Assembly (NCBI GenBank): GCA_003213855.1
Contig: QCMJ01000002.1
Location: 1-64,000, forward strand
Length of the DNA: 64,000 bases
Source: Prochlorococcus sp. AG-418-O03
GTDB taxonomy: Bacteria > Cyanobacteriota > Cyanobacteriia > PCC-6307 > Cyanobiaceae
Reading direction: 5' to 3'
Positions within the stretch are counted from its first letter, which is position 1. Each line of letters starts with the position of its first letter. Both the position numbers and the translations under genes were made by a program. Below, piece by piece: positions 57,928 through 64,000 of this stretch. Below the pieces are notes generated by a model that did no database searches, was not told the DNA's origin, and saw only the letters and a program-made list of their open reading frames with translations.

Positions 57928-59036
57928 TTATAAGTGAATCATTTGTGACGAGCCTAAGAAAGACTGATTAAATTTATCTAAATGTGTCGCACTTATAAAA
58001 CATTGACTATCTTTACCAACAGAATTTAATAACAAATTTTGCCTGGTTAAATCTAATTCCGCCAAGACATCATCCAATATAAGTATTGGAGGAACATTTA
58101 TTGTTTTAGTTAATAAATCGAGTTCAGCCATCTTTAAAGCCAAGATAAAAGTCCTTTGCTGTCCTGAGGAACCATATTTTCTTACTGAAACATTATTGAT
58201 TAGAAACTCAACATCATCACGATGAGGGCCAAAATTACATTTACCAGTCAATGCTTCTATTGAACGCTGATTTAAGAGTTGTTCTGCTATTTTTTTACTA
58301 ATAACTTCTTCTTCTTCTTCTTCTGGACTTATATTTTGTATCCCCGAAAGATAATTTATGTCTATTTGCTCTTGAGATTTACTTAAATGATTATGCCAAT
58401 ATTCAACATATGGTTTTATTTTTAACAAAGCTCTTCTTCTGCGCCTAAAAATTCTTGTACTTATTATTGACATCTGAATATCAAAGCTTTCAACAATATC
58501 TGTGGATTGGGTTTTTAAGAAACTTTCCGAACGCCAAAAATGACTTCTTTGTTTTAGAAGCCTATTAAATCTACTTATCAAGTCTAAATATACTGGTTCA
58601 AGCTGAGATACGACTTTATCAATCCATGTTCTACGATAGCTGGGTTCACTTCTAACAATATCTATATCATTAGAACAGAAACATACACTCCGAATATAAT
58701 TCTTTATTTCACTCTGTTTTTTCAACATTGATTCATTCACATAAATTCTTTTAGGCCCTTTTCGGAATAAATTTAACTTTAAATCGTCTTTAAAATTTAT
58801 CTGTCCTATAACTACAGCCATATCACAATCGTTCTCTATTAAGTCTTTATCGCTTAGTGCTCTATTAGATTTTAATTGACTTAAAAATTCAACCGATTCA
58901 AGTAAATTTGACTTGCCAATACCATTACAGCCAAGAACAATTGCTCTTTGCTCTTTTAGATCAATTTCAAAACTTTTATGGTTCCGAAAATTTTTAATTT
59001 TTAATTTATTTAAAAAAATTTTTTTTGTGCATTCAT
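57928..59036 (-). CDS. recF: RecF, DNA replication/repair protein (start disrupted at a homopolymer)
   Basis: The frame is open from 57928 up to a stop at 59092-59094. The first in-frame ATG is 58821, but the conserved N-terminus (KIKNFRNHKSFEIDL) and Walker A (GCNGIGKS, about 58911-58934) lie upstream of it, so translation cannot start there in a working protein. The natural start is ATG 59036, but in the given sequence it reaches a stop after 8 codons through an A8T7 tract; one extra base there would restore MNAQKK... joined to RecF. Either a sequencing error, a real frameshift, slippage, or a non-standard ATT start. The C-terminal signature ILDDVLAELD is intact. RecF loads RecA at gaps. 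Confidence 0.85.
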
Positions 59037-59096
59037 TAATTAAATTAGCTAAATTTAAAATATTTAGATTTTCTTTAAAGAAATTGAAAAATTAAA

Positions 59097-59170
59097 GGGC
59101 ATGTAGCTCAGTTGGATAGAGCATCAGATTCCGGTTCTGAGAGTCGGGGGTTCAAATCCCTCCATGCTCG
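59097..59170 (+). tRNA. tRNA-Arg (anticodon CCG)
   Basis: 74 bases. GGGCATG pairs with CATGCTC (one G-T), discriminator G, T arm GGTTCAAAT, and the anticodon loop TTCCGGT reads CGG. CCA is not encoded. Confidence 0.97.
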
Positions 59171-59180
59171 TAAAATGATT

Positions 59181-59627
59181 TTAAAGATTATATCCCATTA
59201 CTCTTATTCCATTTGGATCTAGTATGAATCCATTTTCCTCTAAAGTTATAAACGAGGAAACAGGAGCCTGTACAGATATGCTGCATCCAGGCATTTCTCT
59301 ATTTATTTTCTCAAGAGTTACTTGAAGCAATATTGAATAATAAAGTTGCTGACTATTCCCTGGCAATGCACTTAAATTCCACAAGTTAGCATTCAATCCC
59401 TTGTCGGACGTAACCCTTACAAAGCCATATAATTTATTTTTTATCTCATTCTGTATGGTAAAAAAGAAATTACTTTTTTGAATAGCCTCAGAAAGAGGCT
59501 TTATTGGAAATGTCTCACAGCCACAATTCGCTAAAAGTTTGTTAACTTCTTTAGCTAATGGGATTTGAGAAGAGTTAACAAAATAACCTTCTGGAAGAAC
59601 AAGTTTTTTTTTAGAAAAATATTGCAA
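59181..59627 (-). CDS. GNAT-family N-acetyltransferase-like protein
   Basis: A 148-aa protein with a central GNAT-like pattern (YGFVRVTSDKGLNANLWNLSA, then LQVTLEKINREMPGCSISVQAPV and an ENGF motif near the C-terminus). The acetyl-CoA loop is weak, so activity is uncertain. Between ppc and tRNA-Arg; converges on the tRNA. Confidence 0.7.
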   Translation of the reverse strand: MQYFSKKKLVLPEGYFVNSSQIPLAKEVNKLLANCGCETFPIKPLSEAIQKSNFFFTIQNEIKNKLYGFVRVTSDKGLNANLWNLSALPGNSQQLYYSILLQVTLEKINREMPGCSISVQAPVSSFITLEENGFILDPNGIRVMGYNL

Positions 59628-59630
59628 TTA

Positions 59631-62600
59631 TCAACCTGTATTTCTCATGCCAGCTGCTATCCCATTAATAGTTAAAAGTGCCCCCCTCAATAATTCACTT
59701 CTGCTGTAAGCTCTTCTAGATTCATCTTTATCCATAATGAATTCGCTTATTGGAGGTTGTCTTGTCTGGTCTCTTAATCTTCTTAAAAGTGAAACCTGCA
59801 AAAACCCTAATGGAATAATTGTCTTATTTCTCAAGCTTACTGATGATTTCAAGTCTCTATCAGATTCTAGGAGCTTATTTTTATCAGTAATTTCAAGAAT
59901 TAAAGATTTTGTCAGATTATATTCTTTAGAAATTACTTCAAAAATATCATCAAAAGAATCTTTATTTTCTTTACTGCCAAGAGTATCAACATAATATCTA
60001 GCAACTTCCAAATCCACCTTAGATAATGTCATTTCTACCTTAGATATAAGCATCCTAAAAAATGGCCATCTTTGATGCAGAACTCTTAATAATTCAATTT
60101 GTTGTGGATCTGAATTTAATTCAGCTGACAAGGCAGTGCCTACTCCAAACCAACTTGGCAAAAGAAATCTACTTTGTGTCCAACCAAATACCCATGGAAT
60201 AGCTCTTAAACTTGACAAATCTTTTGCACCTTTTTTTCTTCTAGCAGGCCTACTAGATATCTGTAATTTACTTATTTCTTCTATTGGAGTGACCTCTTGA
60301 AAGAAATTTAACAAATCAGGATTCTCATGCACTAATTTTCTGTAATGAGACCTCGATGTTTCTGCCAGCCTAGACATTAATTGATTCCATTCTGGAGTAG
60401 CGTCAAGTCTATTATTTACCAAACTATTTTGAATTACCGCTGTAGTTACAGTCTCAAGATTGTACAAAGCCAGTTCTGGAAGACTATATTTAGAAGCTAA
60501 AACTTCACCTTGTTCTGTTATTTTTATTCGCCCTTTTAAAGTGCCGCTTGGTTGAGCCAATATTGCTTGATAGGCTGGTCCCCCTCCTCTTCCTACAGAA
60601 CCACCTCTTCCATGAAAAAGTCTTAGCAATATGTTGTTACTACTTGAGAGATTTTGAAGAGCTATTTGGGCTCTATGAATTTCCCAATTACTAGAAACAA
60701 ACCCTGAATCTTTATTGCTATCAGAATATCCAAGCATTAATTCTTGCAGAGGTTTAAAAGATTCTCCTACTTTTGGCAATAATGATCTATAGAAATCTAA
60801 TTTAAACAACTTTTCCATGACTTCTGGTGCTCTTTTAAGGTCTTCCACAGTTTCAAAAAGAGGAACAACTAATAATTTTGACTTTTGTGTATTTTGATCA
60901 AGAAGTCCCATTTCTTTTGCCAGTAAGAGAACTTCAAGCAAATCAGATGCACTATGACTCATTGAAATCACATAAGAATGACAAATGCGACTTCCAAATT
61001 CTTGCTGAAGTCTCTTAACCATTTTAAAAACTGAAAAGGTTTCTTCTGTAGTTTTTGTCCAGTTAACATCAGATGGAATTAAAGGCCTTTTTGTATTTAA
61101 TTCGTCTATGAGCCATTTAATTTTCTCTTCCTCAGACATTTGGTCATATTGGACAGATAAATCAAGATAATTTGTAAGCTCTTGTATAGCGTCACTATGC
61201 CTTGTACTCTCTTGACGAATATCTAAACTTGCTAAAGAAAATCCGAAAATATGAACCTGAGTAAGTAAGTTGTTTACTGACTCACACGTTAGATCTGTAC
61301 TAATCAAGCTATTTTTAATTAGTTCAAGATCATAAGTAAATTCGTTTACTGACTTGTAATATAAGTTTTCAACTTTATCTATATTTTTTTTATCAGTTTC
61401 TCCCTCCAAGTCAAATTTCCACCCACTATCAGCTAATAAATTATTTCTTTCTTGTGTTAACCTAAGTTTTTCTAAAATATAACTTAATTTTAATCTGTAG
61501 GGTTCTGATCTATACCTTGTAGCTCTAGCTTCATATATTTCAGGGAACTTAACCCTGTCAGTTTCGAGTGACTCTAATAAGGAGGAACTGACTTGACTCC
61601 ATTGCATCGACACACTTAATTGATCTCTAAGATTAGACGTCGCAGTAATATATCTTTCCAACATCAACTGCCTTTGGTAGCAGGCAGTTTTCCATGTTAT
61701 CTCCGGAGTGACCGATGGATTACCGTCCCTATCAGAGCCTACCCAAGAACCGAAATTACAAAAAGATTCTGAGGGCAACTGAACATCTGGATAATTTTCG
61801 GTAAGAGCTTCAGCAATCCTGCCTCTCAATTGAGGCATCGCATTAAATAAAACTTGCTGAAAATAATGCAAGGCATAATCAACTTCATCTAAAACTGAAG
61901 GTTTAAATTGATGCAATTCATCTGTTCTCCACCAAAGTCTTACTTCCTCTTTTAATTGGGTTTTTAGAGAAATTTTTTCTTCTTTTGTTAGAAATTGCTC
62001 GATCTGTATTTTTTTTAACAAATTTGCTACTCTTGTTTGCTTATGTCTTATCGTATGCCTTACTATCTCCGTCGGATGTGCAGTAAAAACTAAACGAATA
62101 TCCATTTCCTGTAATAACTCCTCTAATTTTCCTGGTGGTACATTTAATTTTCTCAGCCTGTAAAATAGTTCTCTAAAAGTTACCGGAGCATTTTGCCTAG
62201 CCAATGCTGGGGCAAAAGGATCAAGATTATCGGGCGATTTTTGAACATCCTTATTGGTAAAGCTTTGAATATATCTATCTTCCTCAACTCTTTGTTCCAA
62301 AATATTCACGAGTTGAAAATATAATGAAAACGCCCTTGCTGCTGCTATAGATTCTGCTAAATCCATAGAATTTACAATATCAACTATTTCATTTTTAAGA
62401 GTTTTTGAACTATCACCATCAATTTGTTTTGAATAACTTAATTCTTTAAGTTGTATCAATCTCTCTGCTTGATCATCTGGGCATTCTTCTCTGAGCACAG
62501 ATTCCCAGAGATCTTCAATTAAAAGACGATTTTTATCAAGTGGATCATTGTTACTTATAAGATCCACGTTATTATTTTTTATCTGTCGAAAAGATTCCAT
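59631..62600 (-). CDS. ppc: Phosphoenolpyruvate carboxylase
   Basis: A 989-aa enzyme that fixes bicarbonate onto PEP to give oxaloacetate. Catalytic His175 is in [12 protein letters not shown], the [10 protein letters not shown] and [14 protein letters not shown] regions are present, and the C-terminus ends in the universal RNTG. It has no plant-type N-terminal phosphorylation serine motif that I can see. It refills the citrate cycle, feeding 2-oxoglutarate to GOGAT. Confidence 0.98.
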   Translation of the reverse strand: MESFRQIKNNNVDLISNNDPLDKNRLLIEDLWESVLREECPDDQAERLIQLKELSYSKQIDGDSSKTLKNEIVDIVNSMDLAESIAAARAFSLYFQLVNILEQRVEEDRYIQSFTNKDVQKSPDNLDPFAPALARQNAPVTFRELFYRLRKLNVPPGKLEELLQEMDIRLVFTAHPTEIVRHTIRHKQTRVANLLKKIQIEQFLTKEEKISLKTQLKEEVRLWWRTDELHQFKPSVLDEVDYALHYFQQVLFNAMPQLRGRIAEALTENYPDVQLPSESFCNFGSWVGSDRDGNPSVTPEITWKTACYQRQLMLERYITATSNLRDQLSVSMQWSQVSSSLLESLETDRVKFPEIYEARATRYRSEPYRLKLSYILEKLRLTQERNNLLADSGWKFDLEGETDKKNIDKVENLYYKSVNEFTYDLELIKNSLISTDLTCESVNNLLTQVHIFGFSLASLDIRQESTRHSDAIQELTNYLDLSVQYDQMSEEEKIKWLIDELNTKRPLIPSDVNWTKTTEETFSVFKMVKRLQQEFGSRICHSYVISMSHSASDLLEVLLLAKEMGLLDQNTQKSKLLVVPLFETVEDLKRAPEVMEKLFKLDFYRSLLPKVGESFKPLQELMLGYSDSNKDSGFVSSNWEIHRAQIALQNLSSSNNILLRLFHGRGGSVGRGGGPAYQAILAQPSGTLKGRIKITEQGEVLASKYSLPELALYNLETVTTAVIQNSLVNNRLDATPEWNQLMSRLAETSRSHYRKLVHENPDLLNFFQEVTPIEEISKLQISSRPARRKKGAKDLSSLRAIPWVFGWTQSRFLLPSWFGVGTALSAELNSDPQQIELLRVLHQRWPFFRMLISKVEMTLSKVDLEVARYYVDTLGSKENKDSFDDIFEVISKEYNLTKSLILEITDKNKLLESDRDLKSSVSLRNKTIIPLGFLQVSLLRRLRDQTRQPPISEFIMDKDESRRAYSRSELLRGALLTINGIAAGMRNTG

Positions 62601-62661
62601 ATAATCATTATGTCACAAGTGAAAATTTTCAGATCAAAGTTTATTTAAATAATCAAACATT

Positions 62662-63771
62662 CTAGCCCTCACTCCTAATCATGTCTTCGATAGAAATTTT
62701 CATTATCTGCTCAATAGAAAGCCCTTTTTCATATTGATTTATCCATTTCATAGATTGATTACCTTCTTCAAGCACTTTATAAATAGGATCTAAAAGATGT
62801 TTCATACCAAAATTTTCTGCTGTGGATGATAAATCTGATAATAAGTTTTGAATCCATTCTCTACAAATAACTCTTTTCCCATCTTGCCAGTGAATTAACT
62901 CTGAATTCAGGCTATCTTTAGCAGCATTAATTTCATTTTGATCACATATTTCTGACAACTCATCCATAGAAAAAGTACTAGCATTAATTGGATCTAATGT
63001 ATTTATATTTTCAAAAAGATTTAAAATCCTTAGTTCTATCATGGCCGTTATCCCTAAAAGCAGATTAATATCGTGAACAAAATCACAAATTCTTAATTCC
63101 AAACGATCAAGAATTAAAGGTCTTTGGGGACCATTTGGTCGGATTGAGGACCAAAAATGCCTAATATTTTGCATGTTTTTATTAGACATATTTTCCTCTA
63201 TCCAGTCGATATAAGAATTATGATTTACAAAAAAAGGCACCCTACTTGGTGTTTTAGGAAACTGGATCCATCTCTGAGAGTGATTATTCGTAATTTTATT
63301 ATTTAAAAAAGGTGAACTAGCACTTAATGATAGATATAGAGCAGCCTCAGATCTTATAAGTCTTATAGCTGTAAAAAGTTTATCTAAATCATTTATTCCT
63401 ATGTTTATATGGACACTAGAAGTTGCAATAGATATTCCATAATTATCTTGAATAAATTGATGATAGACGTTGTCAATATCAGATCTTTGAAATTGAATAT
63501 CATGTTTAAAACAAAGAGTGGATGAAGGAATGATTGTTAAATTTTTAGTATTTAGCCACTTCCTCAACTTTTTTCTTGGAATAATTAATTTTTCATATAA
63601 AGAACCGTATTCTTTTTCAGGTGTTGTTATGTATTCAACGTTTCTGTTATCTGGCTCTTTTACAAAATCAGGAAATTTTTTCTCAATTTCAGCCGAAACA
63701 CCAATATGAGAATTTAAAGAACCTGTAAAGAGTTCCACCTCAAAACCCTTATAAAGATTATTTTGACTCAT
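62662..63771 (-). CDS. gshA: Glutamate-cysteine ligase, cyanobacterial type
   Basis: A 369-aa enzyme making gamma-glutamylcysteine, the first step to glutathione (KGFEVELFTGSLNSHIGVSAEIE; SVHINIGI; PRVPFFVNHNSY). The size and motifs fit the short cyanobacterial GshA group. It follows trpE with no spacer. Confidence 0.93.
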   Translation of the reverse strand: MSQNNLYKGFEVELFTGSLNSHIGVSAEIEKKFPDFVKEPDNRNVEYITTPEKEYGSLYEKLIIPRKKLRKWLNTKNLTIIPSSTLCFKHDIQFQRSDIDNVYHQFIQDNYGISIATSSVHINIGINDLDKLFTAIRLIRSEAALYLSLSASSPFLNNKITNNHSQRWIQFPKTPSRVPFFVNHNSYIDWIEENMSNKNMQNIRHFWSSIRPNGPQRPLILDRLELRICDFVHDINLLLGITAMIELRILNLFENINTLDPINASTFSMDELSEICDQNEINAAKDSLNSELIHWQDGKRVICREWIQNLLSDLSSTAENFGMKHLLDPIYKVLEEGNQSMKWINQYEKGLSIEQIMKISIEDMIRSEG

Positions 63772-64000
63772 TTATTTATCCAAACAGGCTAATGCTTTTA
63801 GTATCCCCTTTGCTTTATTTATTGTCTCTTGATATTCATTTTCTGGAAAAGAATCAGCAACTATTCCAGCGCCTGCTTGCACTGAAACATCATATTTCCC
63901 ATCTATTGAGGGTTTAACTATCATAGTTCTTATTGTAATTGCTGTATTTAATGCGCCATTAATATCAATAGATCCGTATACACCAGCATATGGTCCTCTA
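63772..64000 (-). CDS. trpE: Anthranilate synthase component I, C-terminal part (5' end beyond window)
   Basis: 75 codons to the stop at 63772-63774. The reading ([25 protein letters not shown]..., then [20 protein letters not shown]) is the conserved end of TrpE/chorismate-binding enzymes, with the GAGIVADS motif. TrpE versus a close relative (PabB) is not fully settled from the fragment. Its stop directly abuts gshA. Confidence 0.88.
   Translation of the reverse strand, partial: RGPYAGVYGSIDINGALNTAITIRTMIVKPSIDGKYDVSVQAGAGIVADSFPENEYQETINKAKGILKALACLDK

Overview
The window is almost certainly chromosomal DNA from a marine picocyanobacterium, most likely a high-light-adapted Prochlorococcus. 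The base composition is very AT-rich and spacers are short. It carries psaA, psaB, psaI and psaL, ndhN, ldpA, a ferredoxin-type glutamate synthase, a cyanobacterial-type glutamate-cysteine ligase, and the cyanobacterial ribosomal-protein order (str operon ending in rpsJ; S10/spc/alpha block without rpsN or rpmD). The strain is inferred from gene content only; no database search was possible.

Layout. 1-6.2 kb (minus): rpsL-rpsG-fusA-tuf-rpsJ, a stand-alone LON-domain gene and a methyltransferase cut by the left edge. 6.4-12.1 kb: glsF/gltB with a YCII-like gene, then lipA. 12.4-15 kb: a small accessory stretch with a serine-recombinase-like protein whose catalytic Ser is replaced, a 70-aa acidic protein, a beta-lactamase-fold protein and an NlpC/P60 hydrolase. 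15-22 kb: psaI-psaL, a glycosyltransferase and psaA-psaB. 22.2-24.9 kb: a CbiG-CobJ fusion (cobalamin) and a HAD protein. 24.97-26.57 kb: an islet of about 1.5 kb abutting tRNA-Ser(GCT). It is bounded by a partial direct repeat of the tRNA 3' end and holds CCTACCC repeats, a decamer repeat and small ribbon-helix-helix genes, and looks like a remnant or minimal tRNA-targeted integrative element. 26.6-28.4 kb: alr and an HNH nuclease. 28.4-44.5 kb (minus): one long ribosomal supercluster from rplC to prfA, including secY, adk, rpoA and truA. 44.8-64 kb: mixed housekeeping genes including ndhN, ldpA, tRNA-Gln, recA with a LexA box, tyrA, a carotenoid desaturase/isomerase-type gene, a CAAD protein, a ThiF/MoeB-rhodanese protein, a duplicated CobO, larE, speD, recF, tRNA-Arg, ppc, gshA and the 3' end of trpE.

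How it works together: translation and secretion (ribosomal genes, EF-Tu, EF-G, RF1, SecY), photosystem I, C4 carbon fixation (ppc), nitrogen assimilation (GOGAT), and cofactor synthesis (lipoate, B12, glutathione, spermidine precursor). The most unusual points are the tRNA-Ser islet, a recF whose expected ATG is out of frame at an A8T7 tract, a strong hairpin plus C-tract between rpsK and rpoA, and several proteins that keep a family fold but lack its defining residues.
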